Of a DNA stretch of 62,503 nucleotides, positions 1 to 8,365 are shown in pieces. Under the pieces are notes generated by a model, which worked only from the letters and a program-made list of their open reading frames with translations, made no database searches and was not told the origin of the DNA. This stretch comes from Chryseobacterium potabilaquae (GTDB lineage Bacteria; Bacteroidota; Bacteroidia; Flavobacteriales; Weeksellaceae). Position numbers and translations under genes: made by a program. The stretch's first letter is position 1. Each line of letters begins with the position of its first letter. The DNA is taken from positions 1-62,503 of the forward strand of contig NZ_CACVBR010000024.1 of the NCBI RefSeq assembly GCF_902728265.1. Direction: 5' to 3'.

Positions 1-76
1 CGGCTTTTAGTATATCAAAGTGTTCTACCAAAAATTCTGGAAGTAATAATTTAAGAAGTTCCTGATCATTTATCAT
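1..76 (-). CDS. ISAon1-like transposase, N-terminal fragment (cut by window edge)
   Basis: Only the first 25 residues lie in the window, beginning MINDQELLKLLLPEFLVEHF. This resembles the N-terminal region of ISAon1-family transposases that are common in Chryseobacterium; the assignment rests on memory of that family and on 25 residues only. The start was chosen because an exact TATCTTTG element lies just upstream on the same strand and no other start is nearby. The gene is partial at the window edge. Together with the transposase at the other end it suggests that the segment is bounded by insertion sequences. Confidence 0.55.
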   Translation of the reverse strand, partial: MINDQELLKLLLPEFLVEHFDILKA

Positions 77-80
77 AAAG

Positions 81-88
81 CAAAGATA
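81..88 (-). promoter_or_regulatory. -7 promoter element of the transposase fragment
   Basis: Reads TATCTTTG on the minus strand, an exact match to the Bacteroidota -7 consensus TAnnTTTG. Four bases separate it from the ATG, so the transcript would start at or next to the start codon. Confidence 0.4.
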
Positions 89-432
89 ATAGTATTAAAA
101 GTTCCCCCCAACTTTTGCGCCTGAGCCGAAAAAGGTTCTGTCTTTTACCCCTCTGAATTCCCTTTACAACACCTACGTCCCTTTTCTGCCCTTCACCTTT
201 TTAGAGGTAAGAACTGTATAAAGCTCTCCATACGACAAAGCTACTTCGTATAAAGATAGAGATTCTGAGAGATTGTCGGGATAAAGCATCCAAAAACATA
301 TTTATTACAGAGACCAATTCAGAGATCTTATAATATTTTTTATAACCTAGAATTCGACAGCACTCATTCTCATATATTTAGCTATTATAGCTTATTGACT
401 TTAGAAAATTAAGTGTTTTTACCAAGTAAAAA
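89..432. other. Intergenic stretch without a recognised gene
   Basis: No convincing coding region. Bases 105-200 are unusually rich in C on the plus strand compared with the AT-rich surroundings, and short minus-strand open frames of 30-45 codons exist here, none of which I recognise. The left part probably contains the terminal inverted repeat of the insertion sequence at the window edge, but its exact end cannot be fixed from one copy. Confidence 0.4.
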
Positions 433-464
433 TTTGGTTAATATCAATATTCGTCCTATATTTG
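433..464 (+). promoter_or_regulatory. Promoter of tRNA-Asn
   Basis: A TTTG at 433-436 and an exact TAnnTTTG element (TATATTTG, 457-464) are separated by 20 bp. This is the spacing expected between the -33 and -7 elements of Bacteroidota sigma-ABfr promoters. The tRNA begins 22 nt downstream. It is the best two-element promoter in the window. Confidence 0.65.
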
Positions 465-486
465 CACCACTTAAAACAAAGAATAT

Positions 487-560
487 TCCTCCTTAGCTCA
501 GTTGGTTAGAGCATCTGACTGTTAATCAGAGGGTCGCTGGTTCGAGCCCAGCAGGAGGAG
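487..560 (+). tRNA. tRNA-Asn (anticodon GTT)
   Basis: A 74-nt cloverleaf. The acceptor stem TCCTCCT pairs with AGGAGGA, the discriminator is G, and the D-loop contains AGCTCAGTTGGTTAGAGC. The anticodon stem TCTGA/TCAGA encloses CTGTTAA with anticodon GTT at 521-523, and the T-arm GCTGG-TTCGAGC-CCAGC is intact. CCA is not encoded: the next bases are CAAA. Confidence 0.96.
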
Positions 561-562
561 CA

Positions 563-591
563 AAAAGACTTACATTTCTGTAAGTCTTTTT
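563..591 (+). terminator. Rho-independent terminator after tRNA-Asn
   Basis: A 12-bp perfect stem (563-574 with 579-590) with a 4-nt loop and a T-rich tail directly behind the tRNA. The following ~210 nt up to the next gene are AT-rich with no recognisable gene. Confidence 0.85.
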
Positions 592-804
592 ATTTTATAT
601 TATTTTGATTATAGCCCATAAAAAATCAAATTTCACACTCTCATTTTACCATTTTATAACAAAACAGTATATTGGTTAATAATTTTATATCATTTTTTTC
701 GTTACAATTACATATTTATTGCTATTTAAAAAAATATATAAAAATCTTTTACTTTTCAAATAAACAGCATACTTTTTGTTTATGCTAAATGCTTAAGAAT
801 ACAA

Positions 805-3330
805 ATGCTAATTATAAAATTAAAATATCATTTTCTTTTTTATTTAATCATTTTTTCATGCTTTACATATGCCCAAAATACGGTATCTGGCAGCATTATA
901 GATGTAAAAACCAATAAAGAAATTTCAGGGGTAGATATATTTATAAACAATAATAACAATCCCGCACTCACGACGACCAATGGAATTTTTAATGTCCAGT
1001 CGGATAGTATCATATATAAATTAAAGTTTCTTAGAAAAAACTATGCACTCCAAAGCATTGATATTGATTCTTTGAACACTAAAAATTTATTAGTAAAACT
1101 TTCACCTGAAAAGGTAAGTAATATTGAAGAGGTAGTCATTCATAATGAAAAACCTAAATATAAAAATAAGAAAGAAAATCCAGCTTATGCTATTATGCAA
1201 GAAGTATGGAAAAGAAAACGAAATAATGGTTTAGATAAGTTCAATACCTATTCCTATAAGGAATATGAGAAAATCCAGTTTGATGCCAACAATCTTGACA
1301 GTACATTTATGAAGAAAAAAATCTTTAATAAATTGGACTTTATTTTTGATTATGCAGACTCAACAGCAAGTGGTAAAATTGGACTACCGATTTTTCTTAA
1401 TGAAGCCGTCTATGAAAACTACGGAAAAAATAAGCCTGAAAAAAGAAATAAACGCCTTTTAGTAGCACAAAAAACATCCGGTTTTCAAGATAACCAAATC
1501 GTAACACTTACTGCAAAAAACCTTTATCGGGATATCAACATTTATGATAATACACTAAACTATTTCGATATTGGCTTTCCCAGTCCCGCGGGTCAAACCG
1601 GCTTCAGTACGTATGATTATAATTTAATTGATACCATATCAATAAGAGGTGAAAATGCATATAAAATAAGATATCAGCCTAAAAGAACGGAAGTTCTCGC
1701 ATTTCAAGGATATTTATATATTGACACTGATAATTATGCCGTCCTAGGGGCAACTTTGAAATCTACAAAAAAAATTAATGTAAATTTTATTAACGGTATT
1801 TCTACTGAACTAGAATACGATAACCCTGATGAAAATACTTTTTTGCCTAAAAAGTTTGTCACTGAAATCGAAATGACTCCTTTTTCTAAAAAGAAAACCG
1901 CCAAAAGTATCCTTGCTAAAAGGTCTGTAGATTATTCAGAATATGTATTTGACAAGCCTTTAGAAAATAAAGTATTCATACGTAAAGAAGAAGAGTATGA
2001 TGACAAATTTGTTGATAGAGATGATGCCTACTGGGTAAAAGCAAGGCCAGATTCATTATCCAAAACAGAACAAGGGGTTTATGATATGCTTGATAAACTT
2101 CAGCAAACACCCAAATTCAATAGGATTGTTAAACTATACGAAACTTTAGGATCCGGCTATTATAATATCACTAAAGGAATCGATTTAGGCCCTATATTTT
2201 CTATTTATGGAAAAAATGAAATAGAAGGAGACAGGATAAGAATAGGAGCCAGAAGTTACTTCACAAGAAATGACCCATGGAGAGTTCAATTCTATACAGC
2301 TTACGGCTTTAAAGATCATCAAGTTAAGTATGGAGCAGAAGGGCGATTCATGTTTAACCGAGTAAATCGTTTTACGATAGGTGGAGGAAATAGAAGAGAT
2401 ATCATTCAGTTAGGAGTACAATTAACAACTGATGATGGCATTATGTCACGTTCATTTGCTTCATCTACCATTTTCGCCAGAGGAGAAAACACTTCATTAA
2501 GTTCTGTAAATCAAACAAACTTATTCACCTCAATAGAACCATGGAAAAATATCCAAATTAGAATAGATGGTACTGTCCAAAGTATAAAATCAGCAGATCC
2601 TGAAAACTTCAACTTGACGTATTATCAAGGGAATTATTTAAGAAAAACAGTAAATGACTCCCATGTAACAATTAGCTTAATTGCTAGACCAGGGGCAAAA
2701 TTCTCTCAAACTGGTATTGATAGGTACGAACACGGAACATTAGCCCCTACCATTGTTTTAAAATACACAAGAGGACTTGAAGGATTATTCAATGCGGATT
2801 TCAATTATAATAAATTACAATTCTTATTTTATAAACCCGTCCTTATTGGAAGTTGGGGTAAAACTCTAATCAATTTTGAAGCGGGTAAGAATTTTAATAC
2901 TGTTCCCTTGGCCCTGCAAAATGTAATTCCAGGTAACCAATCATATAGTTTAGTAGGCAATACATTTGCACAGCTTAATTATTATGAATTTGTTGCCGAT
3001 ACTTATACAACCCTTCACTTGGAACACCATTTTAATGGAAAAATTCTTTCTTTCATTCCTCTAATAAAAAAGTTGAAATTGAGGGAGATTGCATTTATTA
3101 GAGGAGCCTACGGAACATTAAGTGATCCTTCAAAAGCTATTAATGTAGAGGGTTTTAAATATTCTGCTCCAAGTGAGCATATATATTATGAATATGGATT
3201 CGGGTTTGAAAATATTGGATTTGGAAACTTAAGAATTTTTAGAATTGATTTTAACTGGAGAGGTAACTATCTTGACAGACCCGATATTTCACGATTTGGA
3301 GTAAAAGTAGGATTCCAAGTAGGATTTTAA
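805..3330 (+). CDS. DUF5686 / carboxypeptidase-regulatory-like outer-membrane protein
   Basis: An 841-residue protein with a signal peptide (about residues 1-23, ending FTYAQ). An N-terminal CarboxypepD_reg-like beta-sandwich follows (about 26-95, VSGSIIDVKTNKEISGV, with DG/NG-type turns). The long remainder matches the DUF5686 family of Bacteroidota. The second half is rich in alternating aromatic/polar strands and ends in a hydrophobic FQVGF, as in outer-membrane beta-barrels. Probable location is the outer membrane. Function is unknown, and no SusD-like partner is adjacent. It is transcribed alone and shares a bidirectional terminator with the convergent peptide gene. Confidence 0.8.
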   Translation: MLIIKLKYHFLFYLIIFSCFTYAQNTVSGSIIDVKTNKEISGVDIFINNNNNPALTTTNGIFNVQSDSIIYKLKFLRKNYALQSIDIDSLNTKNLLVKLSPEKVSNIEEVVIHNEKPKYKNKKENPAYAIMQEVWKRKRNNGLDKFNTYSYKEYEKIQFDANNLDSTFMKKKIFNKLDFIFDYADSTASGKIGLPIFLNEAVYENYGKNKPEKRNKRLLVAQKTSGFQDNQIVTLTAKNLYRDINIYDNTLNYFDIGFPSPAGQTGFSTYDYNLIDTISIRGENAYKIRYQPKRTEVLAFQGYLYIDTDNYAVLGATLKSTKKINVNFINGISTELEYDNPDENTFLPKKFVTEIEMTPFSKKKTAKSILAKRSVDYSEYVFDKPLENKVFIRKEEEYDDKFVDRDDAYWVKARPDSLSKTEQGVYDMLDKLQQTPKFNRIVKLYETLGSGYYNITKGIDLGPIFSIYGKNEIEGDRIRIGARSYFTRNDPWRVQFYTAYGFKDHQVKYGAEGRFMFNRVNRFTIGGGNRRDIIQLGVQLTTDDGIMSRSFASSTIFARGENTSLSSVNQTNLFTSIEPWKNIQIRIDGTVQSIKSADPENFNLTYYQGNYLRKTVNDSHVTISLIARPGAKFSQTGIDRYEHGTLAPTIVLKYTRGLEGLFNADFNYNKLQFLFYKPVLIGSWGKTLINFEAGKNFNTVPLALQNVIPGNQSYSLVGNTFAQLNYYEFVADTYTTLHLEHHFNGKILSFIPLIKKLKLREIAFIRGAYGTLSDPSKAINVEGFKYSAPSEHIYYEYGFGFENIGFGNLRIFRIDFNWRGNYLDRPDISRFGVKVGFQVGF

Positions 3331-3357
3331 TATACCCTCATATTATAAAAAAATAAA

Positions 3358-3387
3358 GATCTCAGAGCTTGATTCTGAGATCCTTTT
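3358..3387. terminator. Bidirectional terminator between convergent genes
   Basis: A 9-bp perfect stem (3358-3366 with 3374-3382) with a 7-nt loop. It has a T-rich run on the plus side and an A-rich run that becomes T-rich on the minus side. It can serve both the DUF5686 gene and the small peptide gene. Confidence 0.75.
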
Positions 3388-3398
3388 ATTAGAAATAC

Positions 3399-3566
3399 TT
3401 AGCATACACATGCAGAAATTTCCAATAAAAAATTTGGACATCTTGCTTTTTGTGAGTCTGTCCACATACACCAATCTGCACAAGAATAAGCTGGAAGCGG
3501 GCAACCTATCGCACCCCCTTCAATTAATTTCAAATCTTTTTTGGAAAGTTTTTTTAATTTTTTCAT
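3399..3566 (-). CDS. Bacteriocin-like GG-leader peptide (55 aa, six Cys)
   Basis: The leader MKKLKKLSKKDLKLIEGG (residues 1-18) has the lysine/leucine-rich helix and LxxIxGG end of double-glycine leaders cleaved by C39-peptidase ABC exporters. Chryseobacterium carries many such 'bacteriocin-like' genes with near-identical leaders. The predicted core (residues 19-55) has six Cys (22, 29, 33, 43, 53, 55) plus two Trp, two Pro and a C-terminal CVC, suggesting disulfide bonding or modification. No transporter, protease or modifying enzyme is encoded nearby, so export would depend on a distant PCAT-type system. It is followed by its own terminator. The open frame, leader and Cys pattern are seen directly; antibacterial activity is inference. 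Confidence 0.8.
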   Translation of the reverse strand: MKKLKKLSKKDLKLIEGGAIGCPLPAYSCADWCMWTDSQKARCPNFLLEISACVC

Positions 3567-3864
3567 AATAATTTTATTTGATTTGTAGCCTAAGCCATAT
3601 TTTGTGCTAATAAAGACCTCTCTATTTCAAACTAAATGGAGCTTTAATAATCATTTTAAAACGTTCTTATATCTTCTCTTATCGTAATATCAGCATATAC
3701 TTTTTCTATTAAATGATTCCTAAGTTTCATTTTCTTAAAGTATATATTCCTCATGTCCGATCTTCAATTTTAATGAACATTATAATTGTTGATTTTTTCA
3801 AATATATAAATAATTCACATAAAAATGAATAATAAAAAACTTATTTCCTATTCTATGAACAAAA
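3567..3864. other. Upstream region of the peptide gene
   Basis: About 300 nt of AT-rich sequence. On the minus strand it holds an exact -7 element (TATATTTG, 3799-3806) and a 32-codon open frame (3754-3656), neither of which I can assign with confidence. If that promoter is the real one, the peptide mRNA has a leader of about 220 nt. Confidence 0.3.
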
Positions 3865-3891
3865 AAAACTTCAACAAATTGTTGAAGTTTT
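3865..3891 (-). terminator. Terminator of rplU-rpmA
   Basis: An 11-bp perfect stem (3865-3875 with 3881-3891), 5-nt loop, with a run of T on the minus strand side. It lies 20 nt beyond the rpmA stop. Confidence 0.8.
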
Positions 3892-3910
3892 AATTTTTAT
3901 AAAACGCTTA

Positions 3911-4168
3911 TTATGCGTTGGGTTCTACAGATACAAAAGATCTGTTATTTGCTTTTTTAGTAAAAACTACTTTACCATCAATTAGAGCAAACAAAGTGTG
4001 ATCTTTACCAATCCCCACATTTGATCCTGGGTGATGTTGAGTACCTCTTTGTCTCACAATAATGTTTCCGGCAATAGCATCTTGACCTCCGAAAATCTTC
4101 ACACCTAATCTTTTAGAGTGAGATTCTCTACCGTTTTTGGAACTACCAACTCCTTTCTTGTGTGCCAT
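3911..4168 (-). CDS. rpmA: 50S ribosomal protein L27
   Basis: At 85 residues it has the usual length. It begins [20 protein letters not shown] and carries the conserved LGVKIFGGQ and [10 protein letters not shown] segments that sit near the peptidyl-transferase centre. It starts MAHKKG without the cleavable N-terminal extension found in Firmicutes L27. It follows rplU by 15 nt, the near-universal L21-L27 pair, and the two are surely co-transcribed. Confidence 0.98.
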   Translation of the reverse strand: MAHKKGVGSSKNGRESHSKRLGVKIFGGQDAIAGNIIVRQRGTQHHPGSNVGIGKDHTLFALIDGKVVFTKKANNRSFVSVEPNA

Positions 4169-4183
4169 TTTATTAGTGGATTA

Positions 4184-4756
4184 TTATTTATTTAACGCTT
4201 TAAAGTTTTCAATATTCTTAGCGATAGCTGCATCTACATCTTCGTGAGTAAGAATATTTTTCCCTAATTCTTCTTTAACCTCTTTTCCTAAAGCAACTAG
4301 AGCTTCTCTATTTTCTTTAGATTGAGATAAGCCGTTTTTCTTTAAGTGATAATTCAATTCATGATCTTCACCAAAGTTAACGGTTGCATGATCTGATGCT
4401 ACTACAGCCTTAGTTTCTTTCTTTGCTGCTTTTTTTGCACCTCCTTCAAAACCAGTAATCCCAGTAATTTGAATTTGAGTTAAAGATTGTCTGTGACCAT
4501 TTTTCACTTTGTAACCTTTTCTTCTTTTCTTTTTGAAAACGATTACTTTATCAGCTTTTACATGATCCAATATCTCTGCCTCAACAGCGATACCATTTAC
4601 AGCTGGGGCGCCTACAGTGATTGCTCCGTTTACAGTAAGAAGTACTTTATCAAAAGATACTTTTTCTCCTTTTTCTCCTTTCAAACGGTTTACAAACAAC
4701 TTCTGGTCTTGCTCAACTTTATATTGAAGCCCTGCTATTTCTACAATTGCAAACAT
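4184..4756 (-). CDS. rplU: 50S ribosomal protein L21, C-terminally extended
   Basis: Residues 1-103 are a normal L21 (MFAIVEIAGLQYKVEQDQ..., KKKRRKGYKVKNGHRQ, TQIQITGI). A Lys/Ala-rich linker follows (about 108-118), then an acidic/helical extension to residue 190 that E. coli L21 lacks. Such extensions are usual in Bacteroidota L21, and their role is not known to me. It is the first gene of the rplU-rpmA unit. An exact -7 element lies 30 nt upstream of the start. Confidence 0.97.
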   Translation of the reverse strand: MFAIVEIAGLQYKVEQDQKLFVNRLKGEKGEKVSFDKVLLTVNGAITVGAPAVNGIAVEAEILDHVKADKVIVFKKKRRKGYKVKNGHRQSLTQIQITGITGFEGGAKKAAKKETKAVVASDHATVNFGEDHELNYHLKKNGLSQSKENREALVALGKEVKEELGKNILTHEDVDAAIAKNIENFKALNK

Positions 4757-4786
4757 TGTTTATAATTTTTTAATTAATTCGAGGTG

Positions 4787-4794
4787 CAAATATA
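4787..4794 (-). promoter_or_regulatory. -7 promoter element of rplU-rpmA
   Basis: TATATTTG on the minus strand, an exact TAnnTTTG match, 30 nt before the rplU ATG. No clear -33 TTG was found at the ideal distance. Confidence 0.5.
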
Positions 4795-4938
4795 TGCATT
4801 TTTTCTAAATAATGAACATATAAAAGCAACATTTACTAAATAAAAAACTTTTTCACTTTACCTTGAAAAAATTTAACATTTAATATTCTTCACATAGTGA
4901 ATTTTTCTTTACATTTATTTTTCAAAAAAACATCACAT

Positions 4939-5826
4939 ATGAAACAAAATCTTAATTTCTGCTTATTAGCAGGAGCACTTGCTGTATTCACATTATCAGC
5001 ATGTAACGACGAAAGTGTTAATGAAAATTTACCTACAGAACAACAGCTCGAAAGTTTGAAAATCGAACAACCTACAGATCTTGAAAAAAACTGTAATTAT
5101 GTAGATCAATCATGGAGTCCTAACGCTGTATTAACAACAAGTCTTCAGAATACAACAGATACAAATTTCATGTATTCTCAGATGAACACGATTGCCAGTT
5201 TATGGGGGAAAAGCGCCCCCTTACTAAGGTTTGTTAATGATCCTTATAATTACAATTCAACCTATAACGCTATTTCTTATTCGGGTGGGAAAATCTATTA
5301 TGGGTATGCTATTTTTTATGATGCAAAAAGTAAAGGAGGGAATATTGTTAATGCCATGATCCTTGCTCATGAATATGGTCATCAATTGCAATATATTTAT
5401 AATCTCCCCAATATACAGGAGTATACAGCAAGGCCCATGGAACTAGAAGCAGACGGCTTTGCAGGATATTATTTGAGAAGACCTAATGGATATAACCAGA
5501 GTAATTTTACTCAAATTGCAGCAGCTTATGAGTTTGCGCAAAGTATTGGAGACTATTCCACCAACAGCCCTAACCATCATGGAACACCACCTCAGAGGAG
5601 ATCAGCCGTTCGTTTAGGTTTTCTTTTAGGACAATATAGCCTTTCAGCTGTAGATTTTGATTATAATTTTCTTTATTATTATCAAGGCGTCCTCAATGGA
5701 ACATATAAATCCGGGAGAAATCTCAATAATCCAGAAATTGATGCTTATATGAGCTATTATATCGATGAGCTAAAAAAAATACAAACTGGGGAAATTTCAG
5801 AAGAAGAATTTAAAAAACTAAAATAA
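4939..5826 (+). CDS. Putative lipoprotein zinc metalloprotease
   Basis: The start is placed at the ATG giving a clean lipoprotein signal (MKQNLNFCLLAGALAVFTLSAC, Cys at about residue 22). An in-frame GTG 42 nt upstream would destroy that signal. The mature protein (295 residues in all) carries the zincin motif HEYGH (H144, H148) followed by an ELEAD segment (168-172) that can supply the third ligand, as in YpfJ-like 'neutral zinc metallopeptidases'. A downstream TPPQRRSAVRLGF segment also fits that group. It is likely anchored in the outer or inner membrane facing the periplasm or surface. Substrate is unknown. It is monocistronic, with a terminator behind. Confidence 0.8.
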   Translation: MKQNLNFCLLAGALAVFTLSACNDESVNENLPTEQQLESLKIEQPTDLEKNCNYVDQSWSPNAVLTTSLQNTTDTNFMYSQMNTIASLWGKSAPLLRFVNDPYNYNSTYNAISYSGGKIYYGYAIFYDAKSKGGNIVNAMILAHEYGHQLQYIYNLPNIQEYTARPMELEADGFAGYYLRRPNGYNQSNFTQIAAAYEFAQSIGDYSTNSPNHHGTPPQRRSAVRLGFLLGQYSLSAVDFDYNFLYYYQGVLNGTYKSGRNLNNPEIDAYMSYYIDELKKIQTGEISEEEFKKLK

Positions 5827-5855
5827 TATTATCAATAAAGCTCCCTTATAGAAAT

Positions 5856-5887
5856 GAGGCAGGATTTACCCAATCCTGTCTCTTTTT
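5856..5887 (+). terminator. Terminator after the metalloprotease gene
   Basis: An 11-bp stem including one G-U pair (5856-5866 with 5872-5882), 5-nt loop, followed by TTTTT. Confidence 0.8.
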
Positions 5888-5958
5888 ATTTTCCAATATC
5901 TTAAATACTTAAAAAAATTCCTAAACTTTAATTATTTTTGAACTATTATAAATGAATA

Positions 5959-7047
5959 ATGAACAGAGATCTCTATATTGACTTTTCCAAAGGACTCGCC
6001 ACACTTTCAATCATTTTCATACATACCGCTTTTTGGTCAGGGCAGTTCTATATTCCTGCAGAAATAAGAGTATTTTCATTAGTTTTTGATGTCGCTATAT
6101 TTTATGCACTCAGTGGTATTACATCAGGAAATAATATTGAAAAGACTTTTTATAGATTATTGAAATTACAAATCACTTATATGATTTTTGTGACAGGATT
6201 GTTTTTTCTAGATTATTTTTTTAAAGTTTTTGGACTCCTCTTTTTTTCTTTAGACGATCTTAAAAACTTCTATGCTACTTTTGGTTCAAAGTATATTGTA
6301 TCGGATATTTCTTTAGAGCCGCGATGGCAAAATCTGGGAAATTGGTATCTTCATCAATATACTCCGGTTGATACTTTTCCTGTAGTAATGGGAAGTTTTT
6401 GGTATCTAAAAGTCTATTTCATATTAACCATGTTTGGAGTTTTAATTTTAAAATTTTTCCCTAAACACAAGAATTTATTCCTAATAATTTGTATCACATT
6501 AACATTATTATTTAATATTTTTCCAACATATTATCCAACAGGACAAGTAGGATATATAACATTTTATCTTTCCCTATTTTTAATTGCAAATAAAATGAAA
6601 GGAAAAAAAATTCCAGTAAATATGATCCCCATTCTATATGGAATAGTTTTTATTATACTTACAGGGATGTTTTGGTATTACGGTAAGGAAATTTTTTATA
6701 AAATTAACAATAATAAATTCCCCCCTAAAATACCTTATATTATTTGGTCTCTATTTTCATTGGTAACCTTATTTGTATTCTATAACAGGCTCAAAATAAA
6801 AAAAGAAAACATCCTTACTTATATAGGAAAAAATGCTATCTTTTTTTACTTTGCACAAGGTATAAGTTCTTCATTAATATATTTCATAGTCGTTTTCTTC
6901 AATGAAAAAATGAATTGGTTTCTCCTTATGATTGAAGTTTATATTATTAATATATTTTTAGCCTTTATTATCGCATGGAGTTTACAAAAATTCGATAAAT
7001 TCGGATGGATGATACTCACATATTTACGAAAAAAAACATCTGAATAA
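5959..7047 (+). CDS. Acyltransferase family 3 membrane protein
   Basis: 362 residues with about ten hydrophobic segments. The opening RDLYIDFSKGLATLSIIFIHTAFW has the R-x-x-x-x-D-x-x-K-G and central His typical of Acyltransf_3/OafA-like integral-membrane O-acyltransferases, which move acyl groups onto sugars or other acceptors across the inner membrane. It stands alone, with no glycan or lipid genes adjacent, so the acceptor cannot be guessed. Very AT-rich (long runs of T/A), as usual for membrane proteins in this genome. Confidence 0.75.
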   Translation: MNRDLYIDFSKGLATLSIIFIHTAFWSGQFYIPAEIRVFSLVFDVAIFYALSGITSGNNIEKTFYRLLKLQITYMIFVTGLFFLDYFFKVFGLLFFSLDDLKNFYATFGSKYIVSDISLEPRWQNLGNWYLHQYTPVDTFPVVMGSFWYLKVYFILTMFGVLILKFFPKHKNLFLIICITLTLLFNIFPTYYPTGQVGYITFYLSLFLIANKMKGKKIPVNMIPILYGIVFIILTGMFWYYGKEIFYKINNNKFPPKIPYIIWSLFSLVTLFVFYNRLKIKKENILTYIGKNAIFFYFAQGISSSLIYFIVVFFNEKMNWFLLMIEVYIINIFLAFIIAWSLQKFDKFGWMILTYLRKKTSE

Positions 7048-7139
7048 TTGAATTATTTTTTATTATTGCAACCTTAGTTATTGTAACAATATAATTTAGA
7101 CTTATTACAATTTATTTTAATTTTACAAAAATTTATAAC

Positions 7140-7718
7140 ATGTTTAAGTTAAAGCTTCCCACTGACCCAAGATGGGCCAATATTGCAGAAGGAAATCTTG
7201 AAGAAATCTTGACTGATCACGCTTGGTGTGAGCAAAAAGCGGCAACAAATGCGATCGGATTAATCACCATGCTTCCGGAGTATCCTGAAATTGTGACGGA
7301 ACTTATTTCAATCGCTCAAGAGGAGCTAGATCATTTCAATCAGGTTCATGAGATTATCATAAAAAGAGGTTTTTCTTTCGGGAGAGCTAGAAAAGATGAT
7401 TATGTGAATGAGTTAATGAAGTTTATTGTTCAAGGAAGTAGAGAAGATTTAATTGTAGATAAGATGCTTTTTGCTGCCATGATAGAAGCGAGAAGTTGCG
7501 AAAGATTTAAAGTCCTTACAGAGAATATAAAAGATGAGGAATTAAAAATTTTTTATAAAGAATTAATGATCTCAGAAGCTAATCATTATACCACTTTTAT
7601 TGGATTTGCAAGACAGCTCGGTAACCCTGAAAAAGTAAATTTACGTTGGGAACAATGGCTTGAGTATGAAGCCAACATTATTAAATCATACGGAAATAGA
7701 GAAACTATTCACGGATAA
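7140..7718 (+). CDS. miaE: tRNA-(ms2io6A)-hydroxylase-like diiron protein MiaE
   Basis: 192 residues, all-helical ferritin-like fold. Conserved pieces include LPTDPRWANI, DHAWCEQKAATNA (first Glu ligand), EELDHFNQV (ExxH), EARSCERF (Glu) and SEANHYTTFI (ExxH), which together form the diiron site of MiaE. The enzyme hydroxylates the isopentenyl side chain of ms2i6A37 in tRNAs that read U-starting codons. The downstream DUF502 gene follows after 20 nt, probably in the same transcript. Confidence 0.9.
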   Translation: MFKLKLPTDPRWANIAEGNLEEILTDHAWCEQKAATNAIGLITMLPEYPEIVTELISIAQEELDHFNQVHEIIIKRGFSFGRARKDDYVNELMKFIVQGSREDLIVDKMLFAAMIEARSCERFKVLTENIKDEELKIFYKELMISEANHYTTFIGFARQLGNPEKVNLRWEQWLEYEANIIKSYGNRETIHG

Positions 7719-7738
7719 ATAAATAAAAAAGCACACAG

Positions 7739-8365
7739 TTGAAAAAAATAAATTTCGAAAGCATAGTCAATATTTTACTTAAAAATTTCTTTCAAGGATT
7801 GGTCATTATTGGTCCAATAGGTCTTACCATATTTGTCATATGGTACATTATTTCTTCCATTGATAATATAATACCTTCTGTCGCAAAGGAAATTCCGGGG
7901 CTAGTTTTTGTTTCTGCAATACTAATTACTGCTCTTCTAGGATATTTAGGTAACAAATTTGTCATGGGAAAATTCTTTTTTGAAGCTGTTGATAGTCTTT
8001 TGGAAAAAACACCCGGAGTAAAACATATATATACCCCTACAAAAGATGTAATGTCATCATTTGTTGGAGATAAGAAAAAATTCAATCATCCAGTATGGGT
8101 AAAAACCAATGAACATCCTGAAATATGGAGAATAGGCTTTCTCACTCAAAAAGAAATGGCAGATGTAGATAAACATAATTATGTAGCTGTTTACCTGCCT
8201 CATTCTTATGCTATTTCAGGATGGGTAATTATTACAGAAGAAAAAAACATTAAGCCCGTAGTTGGAATGACAGCCGCCTCAGCAATGAAGTTTGCTGTGA
8301 GCGGAGGTGTTGCAGGATTCCATTCGGATGAGAATATATTCAAGTCTTCAGAAGAAAAAATCTAG
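7739..8365 (+). CDS. DUF502 family membrane protein
   Basis: 208 residues starting with TTG; no ATG exists near the family start. Two hydrophobic segments occur at about 17-38 and 48-68, with the IGPIGLTIFVIWYI opening typical of DUF502, then a soluble domain with TPTKDVMSSFVGDKK and VYLPHSYAISGWVI motifs. Function is unknown; plant homologues of this family are known as LCV/COV proteins. It overlaps the stop of the convergent PLP-enzyme gene by 4 nt. Confidence 0.8.
   Translation: MKKINFESIVNILLKNFFQGLVIIGPIGLTIFVIWYIISSIDNIIPSVAKEIPGLVFVSAILITALLGYLGNKFVMGKFFFEAVDSLLEKTPGVKHIYTPTKDVMSSFVGDKKKFNHPVWVKTNEHPEIWRIGFLTQKEMADVDKHNYVAVYLPHSYAISGWVIITEEKNIKPVVGMTAASAMKFAVSGGVAGFHSDENIFKSSEEKI

Noticed and set aside
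4487..4765. Frame antisense to rplU
   Set aside because: Shadow of a ribosomal protein gene; Phe/Tyr-rich translation typical of reversed Lys-rich coding sequence.
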